From NCBI GenBank assembly GCA_900549135.1, contig URNI01000041.1, positions 1-15,500 of the forward strand: DNA of 15,500 nucleotides, given 5' to 3'. This DNA is from an uncultured Collinsella sp. (GTDB lineage: Bacteria; Actinomycetota; Coriobacteriia; Coriobacteriales; Coriobacteriaceae). Below, in pieces: positions 1 to 8,872 of this stretch (position 1 is its first letter; the number at the start of each line of letters is the position of its first letter). Made by a program: the position numbers and the translations under genes. A model generated the notes under the pieces. That model was not told the DNA's origin. It searched no databases and saw only the letters and a list, made by a program, of their open reading frames with translations.

Positions 1-279
1 ACGAGTGCCACGCTCGTCCTCGATGACGCCTTTGCCATGGGTGAAACGATCGATCTGGCCGAGCTTGCAGAACAGGATTCGATTCTCACCTTCTACCCCA
101 TTGATGCCGCCGATGTAACCAATGACGAAATCTATGATGCCGCCCTACTCGCCATGACATATAAAGGCGACGACGCCCCCGATGTTGCCGCACTGTGCCA
201 AGCGGCAATCGGTCGACGTGACGACGCCAACACAAGCGGGAACGCCTTCGAAAGTTGCGGTGAAATACGGATTAATTGA
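1..279 (+). CDS. C-terminal fragment of an unrecognised protein
   Basis: The reading frame is open from base 1 and ends at TGA 277-279, so only the last 92 residues of a gene that begins outside the window are present. The fragment is acidic and soluble in appearance, with no membrane segment. A helical, Asp/Ala-rich stretch (ETIDLAELAEQDSILTFYP, then NDEIYDAALLAMTYKGDDAP) is followed by a more polar tail. I do not recognise the family and propose no function. An internal ATG at 37 has no convincing ribosome binding site, and the codon pattern upstream of it is equally good, so the gene most likely runs through the edge. It is convergent with the transketolase operon, and the hairpin at 324-352 lies between them. 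Confidence 0.6.
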   Translation, partial: TSATLVLDDAFAMGETIDLAELAEQDSILTFYPIDAADVTNDEIYDAALLAMTYKGDDAPDVAALCQAAIGRRDDANTSGNAFESCGEIRIN

Positions 280-323
280 GCCTTTAGGCTGGCAAAACAG
301 TCCTTATTTCACCGCAACTGAAA

Positions 324-352
324 CAGGGGCGCTCTCCAAGAGAGCACCCCTG
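324..352 (-). terminator. Terminator of the transketolase operon
   Basis: Two 6-bp arms are separated by one non-Watson-Crick position and closed by a 3-base loop. On the minus-strand RNA the odd position (330/346) is a U-G wobble, so the stem is continuous. On the plus strand it would be a C-A mismatch. This favours function in the minus direction, 49 bases after the stop of the C-terminal subunit. The U-tract is short (TTT). Confidence 0.7.
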
Positions 353-400
353 CCAGGTTTCCATAGTACTGGCGAAGCAGTCCTTGAGATCCGCCTTACC

Positions 401-1342
401 TTATGCCAAGAACTCCTTGGTGGTCGCCACGATGTTGGCGGCGTCCAGGCCGTACTTGTGCAGGAGCTCGGCGCCCGGGCCGGACTCGCCGAAGGTGTCG
501 TTGACGCCAATCTTCTTGAGCGGCGTCGGGCACTGCTCGCACAGGACGTCGGCGACGGCGCTGCCCAAGCCACCGATCACGGAGTGCTCCTCGACGGTCA
601 CGACGTGGCCGGTCTTGGTGGCGCTCTTGACGATCAGGTCGGCATCGATGGGCTTGATGGTGTGCATGTTGATGACCTCGGCGTCGATGCCCTCGGCAGC
701 GAGCTGCTCGGCGGCCTCGAGAGCCTCGCCGACCATCAGGCCGCAGGCAATGATGGTCACATCGGCGCCCTCGCGCATGACAATACCCTTACCCAACTCG
801 AACTTGTAGGTCTCGGGATCGTTGATAACCGGCGAGGCCAGACGGGCAAAGCGCATGTACACGGGGCCGTCGCACTCGTAGGCGGCGCGTGTCACGGCGC
901 GGGCCTCGACGTCGTCGGCGGGAACGATGACGGTCATGCCGGGAATGACACGCATAAGGGCGATATCCTCGCAGCACTGGTGCGTGGCACCATCCTCACC
1001 CACCGAGATGCCGGCGTGCGTGGCGCCGATCTTAACGTTGAGATGCGGGTAGCCGATGGAGTTGCGGACCTGCTCAAAGGCGCGGCCGGCGGCAAACATG
1101 GCAAAGGTGCTCGCGAAGGCAACGCGGCCGGTGGTCGCGATACCGGCGGCGACGCCCATCAGGTTGCTCTCGGCAATGCCCACATCAAAGAAACGATCGG
1201 GGCAGGCGGCCTTAAACTTACCGGTCTGCGTAGCGGCGGCCAGGTCGGCGTCGAGGACCACAAAGTCATCGTGCTCGTTGGCGAGTTCGACGAGGGCCTC
1301 GCCGTAGCTTACACGCGTGGCGATTTTCTTGACGTCTGCCAT
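401..1342 (-). CDS. Transketolase, C-terminal subunit
   Basis: 313 aa. This is the pyrimidine-binding plus C-terminal half of transketolase, made as a separate polypeptide. With the N-terminal subunit it moves two-carbon units between sugar phosphates in the non-oxidative pentose phosphate pathway, in the cytoplasm. Visible landmarks are GIAESN at about 55-60 (E58 fits the glutamate that activates the thiamine diphosphate ring), THAGISVGEDGATHQ at 108-122, and a C-terminal Rossmann-like domain from about 190 (DVTIIACGLMVGEALEAA). The start chosen is ATG 1342, one base after the stop of the N-terminal subunit, with a GGAGAGGAG-type ribosome binding site. Reading back to 1426 would only add codons that overlap the upstream gene. 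Translation is probably coupled. Split transketolases are common in Actinobacteria, Firmicutes and Archaea; deoxyxylulose phosphate synthase is the related alternative but is normally one chain. Confidence 0.93.
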   Translation of the reverse strand: MADVKKIATRVSYGEALVELANEHDDFVVLDADLAAATQTGKFKAACPDRFFDVGIAESNLMGVAAGIATTGRVAFASTFAMFAAGRAFEQVRNSIGYPHLNVKIGATHAGISVGEDGATHQCCEDIALMRVIPGMTVIVPADDVEARAVTRAAYECDGPVYMRFARLASPVINDPETYKFELGKGIVMREGADVTIIACGLMVGEALEAAEQLAAEGIDAEVINMHTIKPIDADLIVKSATKTGHVVTVEEHSVIGGLGSAVADVLCEQCPTPLKKIGVNDTFGESGPGAELLHKYGLDAANIVATTKEFLA

Positions 1343-1343
1343 C

Positions 1344-2174
1344 CTAGAGCTCCTCTCCGGCGGCCGTGAGCTCTGCCATGGCCTGCTCAAACTGTTCATC
1401 GTTGGGGGCCTTGCCATGCCAACCAACCTGGTTCTCCATAAAGGAGACGCCCTTGCCCTTCAGGGTCTCGGCGATAATGGCGGTCGGCTGCCCCTTGGTA
1501 GCGCGAGCCTCGGCAAAGGCGGCGCGGATCTGATCGAAGTCGTTGCCGTCGGCAAGCTCCACCACGTGGAACTTAAAGGCGCGGAACTTGTCTGCTAGCG
1601 GCATGGGGTCGTTGACCTCCTCGACGGGACCATCGATCTGCAGGCCGTTGTGGTCAACAATCACGCAGAGGTTATCGAGTTGCTGGTTACCGGCAAACAT
1701 GGCGGCCTCCCAGACCTGGCCCTCCTCGCTCTCGCCATCGCCCAGCAGGGCGTACGTGCGATAAGTATCGCCCCAGTGCTTGGCGGCAACGGCCATGCCC
1801 ACGGCGGCGGAGATGCCCTGGCCGAGCGAACCGGTGGACATGTCGACGCCCGGGGTGTCGTTCATGTTGGGGTGACCCTGCAGGTGGCTGCCGATATGGC
1901 GCAGCGTCTCGAGGTCCTCCTTGGGGAAGAATCCGCGCTCAGCGAGCACGGCGTACAGGCCCGGAGCGCAATGACCCTTGGAAAGCACAAAGCGGTCGCG
2001 ATCGGCCTTGCGGGGATCGGCCGGGTCGACGTTCATTTCCTCAAAGTACAGATAGGTCATGATGTCGGCGGCGCCGAGCGAACCGCCCGGATGGCCGGAC
2101 TTGGCAGCGTGCACGCCGGTGACGATGCCCTTCCTTACCTCGTTGGCAACCTTTTTGAGCTCTTCGTCGCTCAT
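1344..2174 (-). CDS. Transketolase, N-terminal (thiamine diphosphate) subunit
   Basis: 276 aa, the cofactor-binding half of the split transketolase. Landmarks: SGHPGG at 26-31 (H28), LSKGH at 65-69, STGSLGQG at 113-120, the thiamine diphosphate/Mg motif GDGESEEGQVWEA at 145-157 followed by DNLCVIVDHNGLQIDG to 182, and GKGVSFMEN near 241-249. These match the order in the first half of one-chain transketolases, and the length is normal for the split form. The start at 2174 is preceded by AAAGGAAGG at 2179-2187 with a 4-base gap. It is the first gene of a two-gene operon with the C-terminal subunit. No clear promoter was found in the 207 bases between it and yitT; a CATAAT-like -10 near 2260 lacks a good -35. 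Confidence 0.94.
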   Translation of the reverse strand: MSDEELKKVANEVRKGIVTGVHAAKSGHPGGSLGAADIMTYLYFEEMNVDPADPRKADRDRFVLSKGHCAPGLYAVLAERGFFPKEDLETLRHIGSHLQGHPNMNDTPGVDMSTGSLGQGISAAVGMAVAAKHWGDTYRTYALLGDGESEEGQVWEAAMFAGNQQLDNLCVIVDHNGLQIDGPVEEVNDPMPLADKFRAFKFHVVELADGNDFDQIRAAFAEARATKGQPTAIIAETLKGKGVSFMENQVGWHGKAPNDEQFEQAMAELTAAGEEL

Positions 2175-2381
2175 TGTGCCTTCCTTTCATCCTCATTAGA
2201 CAAAATGCGCACGGCACCGAAGGTAATCCCAACACAGCCGCAATGCACGTACGTCATTCATTATGCTGGAAACTGATGGCTTTACCAGAGTTTTTATCAT
2301 TATTTGAACAATTTAGCAGGCAGAACCGCTGATGAAACGGTTTATCAATGTGAACGTCTTTTGGATGGAACGCGGTCGACC

Positions 2382-3272
2382 CTACGCGCTAATGTCCTTG
2401 AATCCCTCGCCGAAGGCTTCCGTAACGTCAGCGACCGTCACGATGGCGTGAGGATCGCGCTCACGCACGATCGTCTTGAGGGTATTGAGCTCTCGACGGC
2501 TCACGATGACCATGATCACCGGCTTCTCGGCACACGAATACATGCCAGTCGCCTTAAACTTGGTACAACCACGACCCAGACCATACATGATATCGGCAGC
2601 GATATCAGGGAACTTGTCCGAGATGATGAGTACCATACGGCGCTTGTTGCCACCATCGACCACGGCATCGATCACGTAGCCGCTAATGACCATCGAAAGG
2701 CCTGCATACAGTGCGTTTTCGATTGAAAAGACCGGAGCCGATAGCGCGCATACGGCAACATCGATCGCCATGACGGTCGAGCCCACCGGTAGCGAGGTGT
2801 TACGCGAGATGATTTGGCCAATCGTGTCCGAGCCGCCGGTGTTGGCGCCGGCGCGCAACACCATGCCGTAACCGATGCCCGTGATAATGCCGCCCCACAT
2901 AGCGGGAAGCATCAGGTCTGCATGTGCCAGAGGCGCTACAAACGGGGCAAACAGATCGGTAAAGAAGCCCAGCAGCACAAAGCCCGTCGCGGTCTGCACC
3001 ACGTAGAACATGCCACCCTCGCGCATAACGACCAACAACAGCAAGGCGTTCATCACGATCGTCTGAATACCAACGGGAAGCGATAGGCCGCGCGATGCAC
3101 CGACCGCCTGGATAATGGTGGCAAGGCCCGTAACGCCACCGGCAGCAAGGCCGTTGGGAATCAAAAACAGGTCGGTCGCAATAGCGGCCAGAGCGCACCC
3201 CAACATAATCTGGGGCAGGTCGTGAAAGAAGTTCATCGAAAGAATGCGCTTGATGTCCAGACGATATGCCAT
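2382..3272 (-). CDS. YitT-family membrane protein (DUF2179 C-terminus)
   Basis: 296 aa. The N-terminal part, to about residue 205, is hydrophobic with some five to six membrane segments (about 18-38, 45-60, 66-84, 93-113, 122-140, 165-205). It carries the family-type stretches LIPNGLAAGGVTGLA at 37-51 and GANTGGSDTIGQIIS at 142-156. The C-terminal cytoplasmic domain (about 209-290) matches DUF2179, including GRGCTKFKATGMYS and a closing DVTEAFGEGFK. Molecular function is unknown for most members. The start ATG 3272 is set by GAGGGGGGC at 3276-3284. The alternative ATG at 3296 falls inside the terminator stem of the upstream operon and is unlikely. The stop is TAG. It may be transcribed alone or by read-through from secA-prfB. 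Confidence 0.88.
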   Translation of the reverse strand: MAYRLDIKRILSMNFFHDLPQIMLGCALAAIATDLFLIPNGLAAGGVTGLATIIQAVGASRGLSLPVGIQTIVMNALLLLVVMREGGMFYVVQTATGFVLLGFFTDLFAPFVAPLAHADLMLPAMWGGIITGIGYGMVLRAGANTGGSDTIGQIISRNTSLPVGSTVMAIDVAVCALSAPVFSIENALYAGLSMVISGYVIDAVVDGGNKRRMVLIISDKFPDIAADIMYGLGRGCTKFKATGMYSCAEKPVIMVIVSRRELNTLKTIVRERDPHAIVTVADVTEAFGEGFKDISA

Positions 3273-3275
3273 GCT

Positions 3276-3284
3276 GCCCCCCTC
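3276..3284 (-). promoter_or_regulatory. Ribosome binding site of yitT-family gene
   Basis: The minus strand reads GAGGGGGGC, with the GAGGGG core about 6 bases before ATG 3272. It fixes the start and touches the T-tract of the terminator at 3285-3313. Confidence 0.7.
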
Positions 3285-3313
3285 AAAAAAGCGCACCCCA
3301 TCGGATGCGCTTT
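3285..3313 (-). terminator. Rho-independent terminator of secA-prfB
   Basis: On the minus strand an 8-bp perfect stem (AAAGCGCA/TGCGCTTT) extends inward by three pairs (one G-U) to a GATG loop and is followed by TTTTTT. It lies 124 bases after the prfB stop and directly abuts the yitT ribosome binding site. Confidence 0.88.
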
Positions 3314-3436
3314 GGACTTCTTGTATTCGATTCTACCGATTCGCCGGACAAAAACCACCCCTGTGCAGGGTATGTTCCGGATGCAAAACCGCCCCGCTCG
3401 GAAAGCCTTGACCCATTTCCACATAAACTAAGCGGT

Positions 3437-4584
3437 TTATGCAGACGGGGCCTCCGCGTCAGCGTTGCCGGTAGCCCAACGGTGATAGCCAATTACAAAC
3501 GGATCCAGATCGCCGTCGTCAAGAACGGCCTCGACATTGCTGGTCTCCACGCCCGTGCGCAGGTCCTTAACCATCTGGTACGGGTAGAGCACGTAGCTGC
3601 GGATCTGGTTGCCAAAACCAATTGTGGTCTTGGGTCCGCGAATCTCGTCCAGGGCCTCGGCGCGCTTTTCGAGCTCAATCTCGTACAGGCGAGCCTTGAG
3701 GATCTGCATGCACGCGGCCTTGTTCTGGATCTGGCTGCGCTCGTTTTGGCAGGTGACCACAATGCCGCTGGGAAAATGCGTCACGCGCACGGCGGAGTCG
3801 GTGGTGTTGACGCCCTGACCGCCCGGGCCGCTCGCGTGATACACGTCCACGCGGATGTCATCGGGACTGATTTCGATGTCGATATCATCGGGTAGCACGG
3901 GGATGACCTCGACGCCGGCAAACGTGGTCTGGCGGCGCTTCTTGTCGTCGGTGGGGCTAATGCGAACCAAGCGGTGGACGCCGGCCTCGGCGCGCAGCAT
4001 GCCAAATGCGTCCTTGCCCTCGACGGTAAAGGTCGCGCGGTCGATGCCGATGACCTCGGCCGCGGGACAGTCGTTGATGGTGACCTTCCAGCCGCGACGC
4101 TGGCAGTACTTCATGTACATCTTAAAGAGCATGAAGGTCCAGTCCTGGGCCTCCAGACCACCCTGTCCGGGCTTGATGGTCACAATGGCATCGCCGTGAT
4201 CGAACTCACCGGTAAACCAGCTCGAAAGCTCAAGCTCATCGATGACACGGGCCAGGCGCTCAGCCGTGGCTGTAGCCTCCTCGCGAAGGGCGGCGGCGTC
4301 GGGGTCATCCCCCATCTCCTCGGCAAGCTCCAGCGCGGCGCGGGCATCGGAAAGCTCGCCGCGCGCGGTGTCCACGGCAGCGATATCTTCCTTGGTGCGA
4401 GAGATCTCCTCCATGGTAGCACGGGCGGCGTCGGCGTCATCCCAAAAGCCGGGGGCCACGCTTTTAGCCTCGAGCTCGGTCACGCGCGTGCGCTTTTCGT
4501 CCAAATGGAGATACGACTCGACCTCGCCGAGCCGGTCCGCGAACGCGTCCAGCTCGGCGGGCGTTACCTCTAAAGCCTCAGCCA

Positions 4585-4585
<1 letters not shown>
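3437..4585 (-). CDS. prfB: Peptide chain release factor 2
   Basis: 382 aa, normal RF2 length. RF2 ends translation at UAA and UGA on the ribosome. The N-terminal coiled-coil domain spans about 1-120. The core domain includes AGVHRLVRISPTD at 201-213, and the catalytic loop SGPGGQGVN lies at 252-260 with GGQ at 255-257. NQIRSYVLYPYQMVKDLRTG at 326-345 is typical of actinobacterial RF2. The stop-codon tripeptide, normally SPF, reads S210-P211-T212 here; the codons at 3950-3958 (AGC CCC ACC) confirm it. The frame is uninterrupted from ATG 4585, so the programmed +1 frameshift of E. coli and B. subtilis prfB is absent. The start ATG shares its A with the TAA stop of secA, so translation is coupled. 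RF1 is ruled out by overall sequence and by the S-P residues. Confidence 0.96.
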
Positions 4586-7392
<2,807 letters not shown>

Positions 7393-7396
7393 GTGG

Positions 7397-7407
7397 TTTT
7401 CCTTTTT
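7397..7407 (-). promoter_or_regulatory. Ribosome binding site deciding the secA start
   Basis: The minus strand reads AAAAAGGAAAA, with AGGA about 7 bases before ATG 7392. The upstream in-frame ATGs at 7413 and 7425 lack a comparable site. Confidence 0.6.
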
Positions 7408-7588
7408 GGCCATCGCCCGTGGCATGAAACCTTGGACAAGTTAAACACAGATATTTGTACTTTAGCCAAACAAGGCGCCGCCTATGCGGTCGACCTCAAC
7501 CGCCACGTAATAACTATGACCACCCCACCAAAATGGGACTGGTTTATTTTGGCAGCTTTTATCTGGGAAAACGCTGTCTCTCTGCCAT

Positions 7589-7655
7589 TTGGTGCAAGCT
7601 GACCCGTCCCTTACGCACCAACCTGGTGCAATGGGGACGGGTTAGCTTGCACCAA
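7589..7655. repeat. Large nested inverted repeat (REP-like intergenic element)
   Basis: Two 22-base arms (7589-7610 and 7634-7655) match in reverse complement at 21 of 22 positions. The one exception (7601/7643) is a G-U wobble in plus-strand RNA. The 23-base loop holds a second hairpin, GCACCA at 7615-7620 against TGGTGC at 7624-7629. The word GGTGCA/TGCACC recurs in outer and inner stems, as if the element is built from copies of one short palindrome. The downstream end touches the A-rich tail (minus-strand T-tract) of the rpmE terminator. Confidence 0.8.
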
Positions 7656-7698
7656 TAAAAAGAAAAGGGCCGCGCACCCAAATGGATGCGCGGCCCTT
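7655..7698 (-). terminator. Rho-independent terminator of rpmE
   Basis: A perfect 12-bp stem, 7665-7676 against 7687-7698 (AAGGGCCGCGCA / TGCGCGGCCCTT), encloses a 10-base loop. On the minus strand it is followed by TTTTCTTTTTATT, ideal for intrinsic termination. It lies 36 bases after the rpmE stop. Confidence 0.93.
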
Positions 7699-7733
7699 AT
7701 GCCATGAATGCGAGTGTTTCCGCGGCGAGCTAT

Positions 7734-8159
7734 TTACTCAGCAGCCTCGGTGGTCTCGGCCTCGGCAGCGGCCTCCTCGACGGGAGCCTCTGCGGGAGCC
7801 TCGGCGGCCTGCTTGGCAGCCTCCTCGGCAAACTTAGCAGCACGCTTGGCCTTCTCGGCAGCCTTAGCCTCAGCGGCGGCCTTGCGAGCGGCCTCGGCCT
7901 CAGCAGCCTTGGCAGCCTTGGCAGCCTTGGCCTCCTCGGCCTTCTTGAGCTGGGCGGCAGCGGCGCCACCGAACTTGTCGGCGAAGCGCTGGACGCGTCC
8001 ACCGGTGTCGACGAACTTCTGCTGGCCGGTGTAGAACGGGTGGCACTCGTTGCAAAGCTCAACCTTCATCTCGGACACGGTAGCGTGCGTCTTGAAGGTG
8101 TTGCCGCAGGAGCACGTCACCGTGCACTCGACATACTGGGGATGGATACCCTGCTTCAT
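7734..8159 (-). CDS. rpmE: 50S ribosomal protein L31 with long Ala/Lys/Glu C-terminal extension
   Basis: 141 aa. Residues 1 to about 65 are a standard zinc-type L31: [20 protein letters not shown] with C16 and C18, then [31 protein letters not shown] with C36 and C39 forming the zinc ribbon. L31 is usually about 70-85 residues and bridges the two ribosomal subunits. Here about 75 extra residues follow, almost entirely Ala, Lys, Glu and Arg, first basic ([15 protein letters not shown]) and then acidic at the end ([17 protein letters not shown]). The tail probably forms a long charged helix and is partly encoded by a 9-base tandem repeat. The start at 8159 has AAGGAG as ribosome binding site near 8168-8173. 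It is a single-gene unit with its own promoter and terminator. The four-cysteine form suggests the zinc-replete paralogue rather than a Zur-repressed one. Confidence 0.95.
   Translation of the reverse strand: MKQGIHPQYVECTVTCSCGNTFKTHATVSEMKVELCNECHPFYTGQQKFVDTGGRVQRFADKFGGAAAAQLKKAEEAKAAKAAKAAEAEAARKAAAEAKAAEKAKRAAKFAEEAAKQAAEAPAEAPVEEAAAEAETTEAAE
7903..7929. repeat. Three perfect tandem 9-base repeats inside rpmE
   Basis: The unit GCAGCCTTG occurs three times head to tail and encodes Lys-Ala-Ala on the minus strand. It lies in the low-complexity tail of L31 and is a likely slippage site for in-frame length change. Confidence 0.85.
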
Positions 8160-8181
8160 GGTAGGACTCCTTATTGGTCAG

Positions 8182-8230
8182 GCGCTGGTTACCGATCAGC
8201 GCATAAGGCGTCTTGGTTTCCGACCAAGAC
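8182..8230 (-). promoter_or_regulatory. Two hairpins in the rpmE leader
   Basis: GCGCTG/CAGCGC at 8182-8187 and 8197-8202 and GTCTTGGT/ACCAAGAC at 8210-8217 and 8223-8230 would both lie in the roughly 78-base leader of rpmE mRNA. Their position suits an autoregulatory leader, but that is inference. Confidence 0.4.
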
Positions 8231-8243
8231 AACAAACTCGGCT

Positions 8244-8272
8244 ATGGTACCACGGCGCCGCGTGTCCCACAA
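8244..8272 (-). promoter_or_regulatory. Probable rpmE promoter
   Basis: On the minus strand TTGTGG (8267-8272) and TACCAT (8244-8249) are spaced by exactly 17 bases. Transcription would start near 8237, giving a leader of about 78 bases. Confidence 0.55.
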
Positions 8273-8352
8273 AAGGTTCACGGTCTTTTCGGAACGACAC
8301 GAATCTGACCCATCGAAACACATCTCCACCGTTCCTTCAACTGGGAAAATGC

Positions 8353-8385
8353 CGTCCCCGGGGCCTGAGAAGGGCCCCGGGGACG
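8353..8385. repeat. GC-rich 13-bp hairpin of unclear role
   Basis: CGTCCCCGGGGCC at 8353-8365 pairs perfectly with 8373-8385. Neither side has a strong T-tract (the minus side gives GGCATTTTC), so it is a weak terminator candidate. It may be a repeat-type palindrome or a backup stop for transcription coming from the accessory cluster. Confidence 0.5.
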
Positions 8386-8448
8386 TTCGACTGACTGCGG
8401 GAACGGCCTTTCCGCTCAATGTGTTCGGCTGAGATCGGAAATCAACCA

Positions 8449-8467
8449 AACTGAACTAGGTTCAGTT
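8449..8467. promoter_or_regulatory. Perfect 8-bp dyad
   Basis: AACTGAAC and GTTCAGTT flank a TAG centre. The site does not sit over a visible promoter, although TTGACA on the plus strand overlaps its right end. It could be an operator or part of a junction; function unknown. Confidence 0.35.
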
Positions 8468-8476
8468 GACATGGTT

Positions 8477-8512
8477 AAAAACGAGGGGCGACGCTTTTGC
8501 GTCACCCCTCGT
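8477..8512 (-). terminator. Terminator of the small exported protein gene
   Basis: On the minus strand ACGAGGGG-U-GACGC pairs with GCGTC-G-CCCCTCGT around an AAAA loop and is followed by TTTTT. The single odd pair is a U-G wobble in this direction and a mismatch in the other. It ends the accessory ABC cluster, 15 bases after the last stop. Confidence 0.88.
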
Positions 8513-8526
8513 CCCGGCCGGTTGCT

Positions 8527-8871
8527 TTAGTTGTACACACGGTAGTTACACTTGAACTGGGTTATGTGTCCATAGTTGGAGCGGTACCAACCCGACGTAT
8601 AGCTGATTGCCTCTGCGCCTAGATATTCGTATCTCTTGTTGTAGCGAAGCTCACGGTAGGTCGTGTCGTACTCTGCTACGTAAAACGCGTCTCCAGAGAA
8701 GGCTTTGTACCGGTCCTTAACCGTCGAAGCCATGTACGCGGGTTCGACATCGCCTTTCTCCCCGTTGAGCGCATAGACGGGTGCCGCGATTCCGCATAAA
8801 GCCGTTGCCACGAGGATGGCGTAGACAGCCATGCGCGACGCATTGGACTTCAGCTGTTCAAATAGTTTCAT
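8527..8871 (-). CDS. Small tyrosine-rich exported protein
   Basis: 114 aa from ATG 8871. The N-terminus looks like a Sec signal: a short charged start (MKLFEQLKSNASR), a hydrophobic core MAVYAILVATALCGIAA at about 14-30, and PVYA at 31-34 as a likely cleavage site. The predicted mature part is about 80 residues with some 13 tyrosines, one cysteine (C108) and the ending SGWYRSNYGHITQFKCNYRVYN written here in two blocks (SGWYRSNYGH, ITQFKCNYRVYN). I do not recognise the family. The SNYGH stretch and terminal aromatic residues recall lactococcin-972-like bacteriocins, only weakly. AGGGAGGTG at 8878-8886 selects ATG 8871 over the in-frame GTG at 8880. It starts one base after the stop of the fused permease-ATPase gene, so the two are almost certainly co-transcribed and coupled. 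A terminator follows. Confidence 0.75.
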   Translation of the reverse strand: MKLFEQLKSNASRMAVYAILVATALCGIAAPVYALNGEKGDVEPAYMASTVKDRYKAFSGDAFYVAEYDTTYRELRYNKRYEYLGAEAISYTSGWYRSNYGHITQFKCNYRVYN

Positions 8872-8872
8872 G

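Larger units (their letters stand above)
7393..7733. other. secA-rpmE intergenic region
   Basis: These 341 bases contain no credible gene. They hold the secA leader (AT-richer, 7410-7560), a 7-bp inverted repeat (CCAAAAT 7528-7534 / ATTTTGG 7546-7552), the large nested inverted repeat at 7589-7655 and the rpmE terminator at 7665-7698. I could not settle on a secA promoter. Short open frames on the plus strand here (7393-7658) have no ribosome binding site or recognisable protein. Confidence 0.6.
8160..8526. other. Intergenic region between rpmE and the accessory cluster
   Basis: These 367 bases contain no credible gene. From left to right they hold the rpmE leader with two hairpins (8182-8202, 8210-8230), the probable rpmE promoter (8244-8272), an unassigned 13-bp GC-rich hairpin (8353-8385), an 8-bp perfect dyad (8449-8467) and the terminator of the small exported protein gene (8477-8512). 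The stretch probably marks the border between core and accessory DNA. Confidence 0.55.

Noticed and set aside
182..1369. 395-codon plus-strand open frame across the transketolase subunits
   Set aside because: It is the antisense shadow of the C-terminal transketolase gene; the protein is Gly/His/Asp-rich without motifs.
3266..3895. Plus-strand open frame across the yitT-prfB gap
   Set aside because: It overlaps prfB antisense and has no ribosome binding site; the gap is explained by the terminator and leader.
7528..7552. CCAAAAT/ATTTTGG inverted repeat as a terminator
   Set aside because: It is only 7 bp and AT-rich with no T-tract, and no transcript obviously ends there.
8050..8432. Short plus-strand frames upstream of rpmE
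   Set aside because: They cover the rpmE promoter, leader hairpins and palindromes, without start signals or recognisable protein.
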